DNA from: Streptomyces sp. NBC_01478
GTDB taxonomy: Bacteria; Actinomycetota; Actinomycetes; Streptomycetales; Streptomycetaceae
Assembly (NCBI RefSeq): GCF_036227225.1
Contig: NZ_CP109444.1
Location: 11,451,501 to 11,515,500, forward strand
Length of the DNA: 64,000 nucleotides
Reading direction: 5' to 3'
In this document: positions 56,868 to 64,000 of the stretch, in pieces
Position numbering within the stretch: position 1 is the stretch's first letter
Layout of the letters: the number at the start of each line of letters is the position of its first letter
Program-made: the position numbers and the translations under genes
Notes under the pieces: model-generated
Databases searched by the model: none
The model's input: only the letters and a program-made list of their open reading frames with translations
What the model was told of the DNA's origin: nothing

Positions 56868-57659
56868 ATGCGCATGCGCCCGACCGTCGCCGTTGCTTTT
56901 CTGACGGCTGCCCTTTCCGCATCGGTGCTTCCGGCCACCGCCCACGCGGCGGACACGGCCGTTGCCGACGACACCACGTTCTCGAACGTCGTGGTCAACG
57001 GTGGCAAGGACATCGTGCTCGGCCTGACCACCAGAAAGACCATCACGATCACGTGGACGGCCCACGACCCGCAGGGCGTCGTCGCGTCCTGGGCCCACCT
57101 GTGGCACGGTCCCAACACCGACGACGCCGACGGCAACCTGCCGCTGTACCCACCGACGGGAACATGCGTGGTGTCGTCGGCCGACCCGACCACCTCCACG
57201 TGCAAGGTGAGCTTCGGTGTCGACGCGGCGCGGGACTTCGACCACAACGCCGTCGCCGGTACCTGGAATGTGCTCGCCGGGGCGCAGGACACCACCGACG
57301 AGTGGACGGAGATCGACGTCTCCGGCACGGCCAGTGTCAAGAGGGCCGCCAAGGTGACCGTCAACGCCTCGCCCGAGCCGGTGAAGAAGGGCAGGACGAT
57401 CACGGTCACCGGGAAGCTGACCCGCGCCAACTGGGAGAGCGGCACCTACACCGGTTACCAGAGCCGGCCGGTCAAACTGCAGTTCCGCAAGAAGGGCAGC
57501 TCGGTCTACACCACGCTGAAGACCGTCACCAGCGGCGCCGCCGGCACGCTGAAGACCACGACCAAGGCCAAGTCCGACGGCTACTTCCGCTTCGTCTTCG
57601 CCGGTACCGCCACCACCGGACCGTCCACGGCGGCGGGTGACTTCGTCGACGTGAGGTGA
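56868..57659 (+). CDS. Secreted protein with Ig-like C-terminal domain, function unknown
   Basis: A 263-residue exported protein. The signal peptide is MRMRPTVAVAFLTAALSASV ... ATAHAADT, cleaved near AHA-AD. The first domain is beta-rich with a Cys pair (TCVVSSADP; TCKVSFGVD) probably joined by a disulphide. The second (KVTVNASPEPVKKGRTITVT ... RPVKLQFRKKGSSVYTTLKT) is a bacterial Ig-like/calcium-binding-type domain common in Streptomyces secreted proteins. GAGGGGGGA precedes the ATG. Upstream lies about 210 bp with no other gene. No enzymatic motif is seen. A strong 15-bp hairpin follows. Confidence 0.8.
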   Translation: MRMRPTVAVAFLTAALSASVLPATAHAADTAVADDTTFSNVVVNGGKDIVLGLTTRKTITITWTAHDPQGVVASWAHLWHGPNTDDADGNLPLYPPTGTCVVSSADPTTSTCKVSFGVDAARDFDHNAVAGTWNVLAGAQDTTDEWTEIDVSGTASVKRAAKVTVNASPEPVKKGRTITVTGKLTRANWESGTYTGYQSRPVKLQFRKKGSSVYTTLKTVTSGAAGTLKTTTKAKSDGYFRFVFAGTATTGPSTAAGDFVDVR

Positions 57660-57707
57660 CGAACCGCGCCCGTGCCCGCCCGTCGGCGGTGTCGCGGGCG
57701 CTCGGGG

Positions 57708-57744
57708 CCGGGTCGGCGTCCATCCGGGGTGGACGCCGACCCGG
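57708..57744. terminator. Bidirectional terminator with perfect 15-bp stem
   Basis: CCGGGTCGGCGTCCA (57708-57722) pairs perfectly with TGGACGCCGACCCGG (57730-57744) around the seven-base loop TCCGGGG. It lies between the convergent secreted-protein gene and the SWIM gene and would stop transcription from both sides. The rest of the 167-bp gap holds nothing recognised. Confidence 0.85.
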
Positions 57745-57826
57745 CTCGGTCGTACGGAGCGCCGGACGAGTGCTCGATCCGGTTGCCTCCCTCCGACGGT
57801 CACCTTCCAGGGAATCGGTCCGGTGG

Positions 57827-59692
57827 TCAGACGCTGTCCGACGGTTGCCACGTGGCCCGGACCAGTGCCCGCTCGGTGCCGGTCAGGTAGACGGCGGCGG
57901 CGAGCCAGGCGCGTGCGTAGCCGTCCGGGTCGGCTTCCTCGGTGCGGCCGAAGACATCGCGGCCGCGCCGGTCCGCCTCCGAGGCGAGGGCGTGCGACAG
58001 GTCCGCGGCCGTCCGGAAACCGGCTCGCCGCAGCGTTACGACGGCCCCGGACCGGTCGCCGTCGCGCGCGGGCTCGGCGGCGGCCCGGCGCCCGCCGGAC
58101 ACGGCGACCTCGACCAACCGCCGCAGCCGCCACAACGGCGCCTCGGCCACCGGGTTCGGCGGGACGGAGATGAGCCCGGGCGTCTCCGGCAGGGCGTCGG
58201 CGGGCGGCAGATGAATGCCCTCGATGCGGTCGTAGCCGAGATCGGCATGGCCCAGCCACTCCGTCGGCAGACGCAGGGTCGCCGTGCTCTCGTCCGGCAG
58301 CGGACCGACGGCGAGTGGCCGGAGCGTGGCCGCGCGATCGGGGTCGAGGCGGCCGACGACGCGCAGCCGCAGCCCGGGGCGGGACGCCAGTCGGCGCAGG
58401 TTCGCGGTGTGGGCGAGGTCGGGGTGGTTGTTGGACGGCAGCAGGCGGACGAGGAGGCCGTCCGTGTCCGCCCGGCCGGGGACCGACTCCTGTGCGAGCA
58501 ACTGGTGGTCGACCACTCCGACGATGACCAGATCACAGCCGATCAGCTCACCGTCCGTCCGCTCGGCCTCCTCCGGGTCGCTCACCGGAGCACTCCCGAG
58601 CCGGGCCGCGACGGCCTCGGCGAGCGGCCGGGCGAACAGGGCGGCCAGGGGGCCCGATGTCCAGGAGAGGCCCGGGACCGGCGTCGCCCGGACTCCCTTG
58701 CCGGCACCGAGACGCCCGTCCGAGGACAGCGTGGCCCCCGAGATCAGCAGCCCGCCACGGGAGAGTCCGGCATGGTCGAGACTGCCCGAACCGAGCGCGA
58801 CGGTGGCCGTGGCGGCTCCGCGCGCACGGGCGACTCCGCCCGGTCTCACGTCCGCGACGCTGAACCAGCGCCCGTCGTCGGCGATGAGATGGGTGACCAC
58901 GCCGCCGTACCCGGTGGCGGAGATCACCGGCTCCCGGCACACCCCGTGCACGCGCAACGAGCCTTCCGGCCGGTAGGCGCGGCGGGCCGTTCCGACCAGC
59001 GCCGGGGCCGGATCGGCTGCCGCCAACAGGCTTGTGGTGAGCAGGAGTTCACGTAGGGCGGCGACCAGGTCGGTCAGCCGGTGGCCGTCATGACGGGACC
59101 GGGCGCCCCGCACTCCACGGACCACTCGCAGCGCCGCCGCCTCGGCGCGGTGCAGCCCGGCGAGGCGCGCGGTGTGCGAGGCGCGCAGCACCTCAGCCTG
59201 TGCCACCGCGCCCGCTGCGGGCACCCCGGCGGCCAGCACCGCGGCCGCGGCTGTCCAGAGTGCGCGGGCGGCGGCCAGTTGCGCGTCCGTCGGGCCTGTC
59301 TGCGGCGATGCCGCGGCGCCTGCTCCGGGCACCCGGACGGCGGCCTGGACGGTGTCCTGCGCCGGCGACTCGACCTCCGCGTGCGCTACGGCTGTCTCCG
59401 CGTCGGCCACCGGACAGGCGCCGAGCACGGCGGCGCGGTGCAGGCACCGTGGCGCCAACAGGCAACTGCACACGGCCTGTTCGGCATCCGTGACCGCTCC
59501 GGAAGGCCCCGGAGTGAGGACGACCTCCGCGTCCTCACCGCACCGCACCCGTCGTACGGCGCCCTCGACGGTGACGGGCGCGGCCACGTACGTCTCGATC
59601 GCCGCGTCCAGCTTCTTGCGCAGGCGGGAGGTGAGGGCCTCCACGGCGGCAGCGGCCACCTCGGGTGCCACCGGGGGCAGTTGGGGGTTCAT
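57827..59692 (-). CDS. SWIM zinc-finger protein
   Basis: A 621-residue protein. A SWIM-type zinc-binding motif CxCxnCxH lies near residue 80 (AVCSCLLAPRCLH). SWIM domains bind DNA or proteins. The rest is a long alpha/beta region rich in Ala/Arg/Leu with repeated strands (LLISGATLSSDGRLGAGKGV; LIGCDLVIVGVVDHQLLAQE) and no other named domain that I can recognise. It is the last gene of the MoxR/VWA operon, and its ATG overlaps the preceding stop by four bases. In such operons a SWIM protein regularly accompanies the ATPase and VWA partner; its exact role is not known to me. Confidence 0.85.
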   Translation of the reverse strand: MNPQLPPVAPEVAAAAVEALTSRLRKKLDAAIETYVAAPVTVEGAVRRVRCGEDAEVVLTPGPSGAVTDAEQAVCSCLLAPRCLHRAAVLGACPVADAETAVAHAEVESPAQDTVQAAVRVPGAGAAASPQTGPTDAQLAAARALWTAAAAVLAAGVPAAGAVAQAEVLRASHTARLAGLHRAEAAALRVVRGVRGARSRHDGHRLTDLVAALRELLLTTSLLAAADPAPALVGTARRAYRPEGSLRVHGVCREPVISATGYGGVVTHLIADDGRWFSVADVRPGGVARARGAATATVALGSGSLDHAGLSRGGLLISGATLSSDGRLGAGKGVRATPVPGLSWTSGPLAALFARPLAEAVAARLGSAPVSDPEEAERTDGELIGCDLVIVGVVDHQLLAQESVPGRADTDGLLVRLLPSNNHPDLAHTANLRRLASRPGLRLRVVGRLDPDRAATLRPLAVGPLPDESTATLRLPTEWLGHADLGYDRIEGIHLPPADALPETPGLISVPPNPVAEAPLWRLRRLVEVAVSGGRRAAAEPARDGDRSGAVVTLRRAGFRTAADLSHALASEADRRGRDVFGRTEEADPDGYARAWLAAAVYLTGTERALVRATWQPSDSV

Positions 59693-62600
59693 CGGGACTC
59701 TCCGCGGAGGCGTTCGCCCACCCAGCGGGCAAGGGCGAGGGGACTGAGGGCGGCGACGGGCATGCCGGCCGCGACGAGCTGCTGCGCGACGGGCACGGAG
59801 TAGCGCGGGGTACCGGTGTCGTCCAGAGCGGCGCAGCCCATCAGGTGCACCCCGGAACTCGCGAGCGCCCGTACCTCGCCCAGGAGCCCGCCCAGTGGGT
59901 AGCCCTCCTCGAAGTCGCTCACCACCACCACGAGGGTCCGGCTGGGCACGGTCACCAGGGAGCGGGCGTGGGCCAGACCGGCCGCGATGTGGGTGCCACC
60001 GCCGACCCGCACCTCCAGCAGCAGGGACAACGGGTCCTCGACCCGGTCCGTCAGATCGATCACGTCCGTCGAGAACGCCAGGAAGTGCGTGCTGAGCGTG
60101 GGCACTCCGCCCAGCACGGCCGCGGTCAGCGCCGCCCAGATCACCGAGGCCTCCATCGACCCGGACACGTCGACCACGAGGATCAGCCGCCAGTCCGCCT
60201 CCTTGCGCGAACGGGTGCTGAACACCGGCCGTTCCGGTACGACCAGGGTGCTGCCGTCGGCCCTCTTGCGGGCATGGGCCAGGTTCGCCCGCAGGGTGCG
60301 CGGCAGGTCGATCCGGCCGCCCGGACGGCGGGTCGGGCGAGGAGTGGCGAGTCCGCTCAGCGCGGGCCGCATCCGGGTGGCCAGCTCCTTGGCCAGTTCG
60401 TCGACCAGTCTGCGCACCAGTGGGCGCAGCCGGGCCAGTTGCTGCTCGGGCATCCCGCCCGCCAGCGACAGCACCGACGTCAGCAGATCGACCGAGGGAC
60501 GTACGGAGTTGGGGTCCAGCTCGGCCAGCACGTCGCTGCGTCCCTGATCGGCGGCGCGTGCGAGGACCTCCTCGCGCACCTCCGCGCCGAACAGTGCCTG
60601 GAGTTCCTCGGCCCACTCGCGTGCGGTCGGGAAGGAGGCGTCCTGTCCGCCGCCGGGACCGGTGTCCCGGCCCAGGTCCGAGGAGCCTTCGCCGCGGCCC
60701 CTGCCGTACAGCTCGTCGAGCGCGTGCGCGTAACGGCGGGCGCCCGGAGGCAACTTGTCGCTCTCGCTGCCGAGGAGCAGGCGCCAGCGGTCCGTGGGCG
60801 TGAGACGGAGTACGTCGTCGATCGCCGGGTCCGGCGCCGGCACGGGGCGTGCGGTGGTGGTCCCGGGATCCGGAGCGTCGGTGGGCTGGGGTATCGGGGG
60901 CGTCGACCGCAGCGCCTCCACCGCCGTACGGCCGGCCTCGTCCGCCGCCGCCCACAGGGCCAGCAGTCGCGGGGAGGCGGCCAGGGTGAGGTCGAGACGG
61001 TCGCCCAGCTTTTCCGTGACCGTGTGCAGCAGGCGGTCGCGGCCCGCCGGAGAGAGCGTGTCGAAGCCTCCGCGCAGGGCGGGCAGTCGGTCGAGGAACG
61101 CCTGGTCGGTGAGCGTGTCGACCCGGTCGAGCAGGGGGTCGAGCGCGGTCGGCGCCGACTGGAGCAGGGGTGCGGCCCCGGTGAGCAGTCCGGCGAGTCT
61201 GCGGGCCAGCGCGTGCCGTGCGTCGGGGCCGGTGGCGGCATCGATCCAACCGGCGGCCCGTGCGCCGAGCGTGTCGGCGTCGTCCAGGTCGAGCAGGACC
61301 CGGCAGGCGAGCGCGGCCCCCTGGACGAGGGGCGAGCCGGTGCGCGCGAGGCCGCCGAGGGCCTCGTCCATGCGCAGTCCCAGGCGGTGTTCACCGGCGC
61401 GTGCGGCCAGGGCGACGAGCGCGGCCGCCTCCCCCGCGTCGTCGCTTCCCGCCAGACCCGGCAGCGACCTGACCGCCGACTCCAGAAGATCGGCGGCGAG
61501 CACGCCCGCCGCCCGGCCGGTTTCGGGCGTGGCGCCGGGCAGATGGCCCCGGCGCAGTGCCTCCAGCAGATCCAGGCCGGTGAGGATCTCGGGGAGCGTC
61601 GCGGAGGCGGGCAGCACCTCGGCGGCCTCGGCCAACCGCTGGGCGACCAGGGCGGGCAGATCGCAGCGGGCGGCGTCCCGAAGTCCCGTCAGGACAAGGG
61701 CACTTGTGGGGCCGCCCTCCGCCGACTCCCTGCGGAAGACTTCCCGCAGCGTTCCCTCGGCAGCCAGCGCGGCGGTCACGCCCCGCACCCCGGCCAGGTC
61801 CAGCCGGACGGGCACGGAGGGCACCCACGCCAGCCGCCACCGGGTGGTGAGTGCGGCGGCGTCGCCCGTACCGGCCACCTCCACCGGCTCGCCGTATCCC
61901 ACCCCGCACACGTCGAGCCGCCGGAGGAGGATCTCGCGTCGGTTGTCGAGGGCCGAACGGAGGGGGTCCAGGCGCAGCTCACGCCGATCGGGATCGTCCG
62001 GACCGGGCAGCCGCAGCTCGGCGAGTTCGGCCTCGACGGAAAGGCCGAGCCCGGAGCGTGGGGTGCCCGGCGCGACCCGGCCGCGATCGGTACCCACCAG
62101 AACCACTTCCAGGGCCCGGGCGAGAGCACGGCCCCGGCCGAGCGGCTCGCCCTGCCCCATCACGGACGTCAGGGCCTCCAGCACCTCGCCCCGGCCCGGT
62201 GCGGGGAGCCCGCGCAGCCGGGCGAGGTCGCAGGCCACGCGCAGCGTCTCGCGGGCCTCGCCCGTCCCGGCGGTGTGCCCGGCCGCGCGCAACTCCCGGC
62301 ACACGCCCGTGATGGCTCGCGCGGCGGCGTCGTACAGGAGCTCGGGGTCGCCCGCCGCGCCGAACACCGCCTGCTGCCAGCGCGGGTCGCGGATCCCGGC
62401 CGGGTAGCCGGAGCGGGAGTCGAGCAGATCGAACGCGTACGGGACCAGGGAGGTGGTGACGGGAGAGGGCTCCCCAGGGAACACCGGTGCTGTCCCCTCC
62501 ACCTCTGTGCTGTCGGCCAGCGCCGAGGCGTGGAAGGCGCCGATCACCGCCGCGACCCGGCGTCCGCCGGCCGCCGCGAGGGCGATCGTCTCCCGCATGT

Positions 62601-63207
62601 GCGCCTCGCGCGCCAGGTCCACCGCGGGTACGCCGCCCGACGACTCGGCGTCCTGTCGCAGCGCCCAGCCGACGCCGAGGGCGGCCCGGCGGAGCGACTC
62701 GGGGGTGCAGCCGGGGGCGAGAACCTCCACGCTGCGGTCCCACAGGTCGTCCCCGTCGCGGCCCGTCCCGGCCGCGGTGAGCGCCTGCGCGAAGGAGACC
62801 GGCGCCGGGCGGTCGGCCGCCTCGGCGCGTAGGGGTGCCTCCGCGTGCCAGCGGGCATCGGCCATCGGCAGATCGCAGCAGACGACCTGCGCTCCCCGCT
62901 CCCGCGCCCAGCGGACCGCGGCGAGTTCGGGGGAGAAGTCGGCGAACGGGTAGAAGCCGAGCCGTCCGTCCTGACCGGCGCCCGCGAGTGCGACCGGTGC
63001 GACGGTCCCGGGTGCGCCGAGATGGGTCAGCCACGGCTGGAAGTCCGTCGGCAGTTCCACGCAGACGACCTCGGCGCCGGCCGCGTCCAGCAGCGCGGGC
63101 ACGGCGGCGGCGAGCGCCGGGCTGTGGTGGCGTACACCCAGCAGGTACGGCGCCACGGAGTCGGCCAGGGCGTCGAGCGCCGTCCTGGGGTCCTGAGCGG
63201 TCGTCAC
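59689..63207 (-). CDS. DUF5682-type (ChaN/TIKI-like) domain fused to a C-terminal VWA domain
   Basis: A 1,172-residue fusion. The N-terminal region (about 1-250) has the spaced motifs of the TraB/TIKI/ChaN-like fold: VRHHSP (25-30), VVCVELPTD, and VIGAFHASAL, where the His residues and Glu could bind metal and act as a protease or hydrolase. A long helical middle follows. The C-terminal domain (about 1000-1172) is a von Willebrand factor A domain with the MIDAS motif DVSGS (Asp1013) and a downstream Thr/Asp (GGGTHIAAGL; VVSDFEEG). The GTG start overlaps the MoxR stop by four bases. The proteins probably form a MoxR-VWA chaperone-like complex; targets are unknown. Confidence 0.87.
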   Translation of the reverse strand: MTTAQDPRTALDALADSVAPYLLGVRHHSPALAAAVPALLDAAGAEVVCVELPTDFQPWLTHLGAPGTVAPVALAGAGQDGRLGFYPFADFSPELAAVRWARERGAQVVCCDLPMADARWHAEAPLRAEAADRPAPVSFAQALTAAGTGRDGDDLWDRSVEVLAPGCTPESLRRAALGVGWALRQDAESSGGVPAVDLAREAHMRETIALAAAGGRRVAAVIGAFHASALADSTEVEGTAPVFPGEPSPVTTSLVPYAFDLLDSRSGYPAGIRDPRWQQAVFGAAGDPELLYDAAARAITGVCRELRAAGHTAGTGEARETLRVACDLARLRGLPAPGRGEVLEALTSVMGQGEPLGRGRALARALEVVLVGTDRGRVAPGTPRSGLGLSVEAELAELRLPGPDDPDRRELRLDPLRSALDNRREILLRRLDVCGVGYGEPVEVAGTGDAAALTTRWRLAWVPSVPVRLDLAGVRGVTAALAAEGTLREVFRRESAEGGPTSALVLTGLRDAARCDLPALVAQRLAEAAEVLPASATLPEILTGLDLLEALRRGHLPGATPETGRAAGVLAADLLESAVRSLPGLAGSDDAGEAAALVALAARAGEHRLGLRMDEALGGLARTGSPLVQGAALACRVLLDLDDADTLGARAAGWIDAATGPDARHALARRLAGLLTGAAPLLQSAPTALDPLLDRVDTLTDQAFLDRLPALRGGFDTLSPAGRDRLLHTVTEKLGDRLDLTLAASPRLLALWAAADEAGRTAVEALRSTPPIPQPTDAPDPGTTTARPVPAPDPAIDDVLRLTPTDRWRLLLGSESDKLPPGARRYAHALDELYGRGRGEGSSDLGRDTGPGGGQDASFPTAREWAEELQALFGAEVREEVLARAADQGRSDVLAELDPNSVRPSVDLLTSVLSLAGGMPEQQLARLRPLVRRLVDELAKELATRMRPALSGLATPRPTRRPGGRIDLPRTLRANLAHARKRADGSTLVVPERPVFSTRSRKEADWRLILVVDVSGSMEASVIWAALTAAVLGGVPTLSTHFLAFSTDVIDLTDRVEDPLSLLLEVRVGGGTHIAAGLAHARSLVTVPSRTLVVVVSDFEEGYPLGGLLGEVRALASSGVHLMGCAALDDTGTPRYSVPVAQQLVAAGMPVAALSPLALARWVGERLRGESR

Positions 63208-64000
63208 CGAAGGTTCTCCCGCAGGTCCCAGAGGCGGCGCCAGGTCGCGGAGCCGTCCTCGGCGCGGCGGCGCACCGGACCGTCCCAGTAACCCAACAGG
63301 CGTGCGTGGTCGGTGGGATCGTCCTTGCGGACCACGCCCAGCAAATGACCGGGCACCAGGTCGAGGGTGTCGCCGACGGGGAGATAAGCGGTGGCCACCC
63401 CGAGGGACACGGCGACCTGCACCGCTTCCGCCGTGGACATCACCGTGCCGGGACGCTCCACGTCCCAGCCCTCGGCCGAGCGGCCGGCCCGCAGGTCACG
63501 GAAGACGGTCACCAGGACGTCGAGCACCGCGTCGTCGACGGCGAAGGCCGCGCCCGCCCGCTCGACGGCCGCGGTGGCCTGTCGTTTGACGAGCGCGGTC
63601 TCGGCGTCGACGTCCGCGATGGGGTGCACCGTCTCGAAGTTGAAGCGGCGTTTGAGTGCGGCGGACATCTCCGACACGCCACGGTCGCGGAGGTTGGCGG
63701 TGGCGATGACGGTGAAGCCGGGGGCTGAGGCGACCTGCGCTGCGTCCGTGCCGGACAGCTCGGGCACGCTCATCCGGCGGTCGGAGAGGATCGACACCAG
63801 CGCGTCCTGCACCTCGGGCAGGCAGCGGGTGATCTCCTCGACGCGCGCCACCCGTCCGGAGCGCATCGCGGCGAGCACGGGCGAGTCCACCAGCGCCTGG
63901 GGAGTGGGTCCTTGGGCGAGGAGGAGGGCGTAGTTCCAGCCGTAGCGCAGGGCGTCCTCGGTGGTGCCCGCGGTGCCCTGCACGGTCAGGGCGCTGGTGC
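63204..64000 (-). CDS. MoxR-type AAA ATPase, C-terminal part
   Basis: The visible 265 residues contain the Walker B region VARVEEITRC (Asp of the usual D-E replaced by Glu), sensor 1 in FTVIATANLRDRGV, an Arg finger-like RRFNFETVHPI and a lid-like region (VMSTAEAVQVAVSLGVATAY). This is the MoxR group of AAA+ ATPases, which remodel proteins together with VWA partners. Walker A and the N-terminus lie past the right edge; no start codon is taken as real inside the window. The stop overlaps the start of the VWA fusion by four bases (GTGA), showing tight stoichiometric co-expression. Confidence 0.9.
   Translation of the reverse strand, partial: TSALTVQGTAGTTEDALRYGWNYALLLAQGPTPQALVDSPVLAAMRSGRVARVEEITRCLPEVQDALVSILSDRRMSVPELSGTDAAQVASAPGFTVIATANLRDRGVSEMSAALKRRFNFETVHPIADVDAETALVKRQATAAVERAGAAFAVDDAVLDVLVTVFRDLRAGRSAEGWDVERPGTVMSTAEAVQVAVSLGVATAYLPVGDTLDLVPGHLLGVVRKDDPTDHARLLGYWDGPVRRRAEDGSATWRRLWDLRENLR

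Noticed and set aside
59665..62832. Long plus-strand open frame opposite the VWA fusion
   Set aside because: It is compositionally biased, lacks motifs and lies wholly antisense to a protein with a clear MIDAS site.
1..64000. CRISPR arrays, insertion sequences, integrase or attachment sites
   Set aside because: No regularly spaced repeats, transposase or integrase motifs were seen on either strand.

Overview
The window is GC-rich throughout, with strong codon-position GC bias, frequent GTG starts and ATGA/GTGA stop-start overlaps. GlxA-, PaaX-, LAL- and NarL-type regulators sit beside secreted glycoside hydrolases and an NRPS/PKS cluster. This is typical of a Streptomyces (or close actinomycete) chromosome. 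I see no rRNA, tRNA, insertion sequence or CRISPR array. The genes at both edges (a short-chain dehydrogenase on the left, a MoxR-type AAA ATPase on the right) are cut by the window.

Layout. 1-5 kb: SDR fragment, a Fic/Doc-like toxin-antitoxin pair, a GlxA-type AraC regulator, GAPDH, a P1/DmpA-type peptidase, a GNAT acetyltransferase and a small CxxC protein. 5-9.3 kb: a large LAL (LuxR) regulator translationally coupled to a pirin, divergent from a MarR regulator. 9.4-12.6 kb: response regulator, histidine kinase with an extra C-terminal membrane domain, and a lipoprotein. 12.9-19 kb: a Tat-exported GH78-type alpha-L-rhamnosidase with a LacI-like operator, a membrane acyltransferase, a hypothetical protein and an ECF-like sigma factor with a candidate membrane anti-sigma factor. 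18.8-27 kb: a seven-gene minus-strand operon for CoA-dependent aromatic acid breakdown (FAH-fold hydrolase, single-domain cupin, thioesterase, aryl-CoA ligase, fused FAD monooxygenase/old-yellow enzyme, second thioesterase, PaaX) with a divergent RidA gene. 27-30.2 kb: nucleotidyltransferase, GT1 glycosyltransferase and cupin-like protein.

30.2-47.3 kb is the centrepiece: a biosynthetic gene cluster with a stand-alone NRPS (C-A-PCP-TE), a 3,045-residue NRPS-PKS hybrid (A-PCP-C-A-PCP-KS-KR-ACP-TE), a GSCFA-domain protein, an SGNH-like hydrolase, a TauD-type Fe(II)/2-oxoglutarate dioxygenase and an alanine-rich protein of unknown function. The second adenylation domain of the hybrid carries a proline-type specificity code (D-V-Q-F-V-A-H-V-V), and the first an aliphatic one. 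The PKS module has no acyltransferase. Aliphatic amino acid, proline and one reduced ketide unit, together with a TauD enzyme and a separate C-A-PCP-TE protein, match what I recall of the detoxin/rimosamide depsipeptide family. A two-component system and a receiver-only regulator follow directly.

50.5-57.7 kb: an SH3-like lipoprotein, a large multidomain GH35 beta-galactosidase, a YqeY-like protein and a secreted protein. 57.8-64 kb: an operon encoding MoxR ATPase, a fusion of a ChaN/TIKI-like (DUF5682-type) domain to a VWA domain, and a SWIM zinc-finger protein, all coupled by 4-bp overlaps. Four strong hairpins mark transcription ends near 15.6, 27.1, 51.8 and 57.7 kb.
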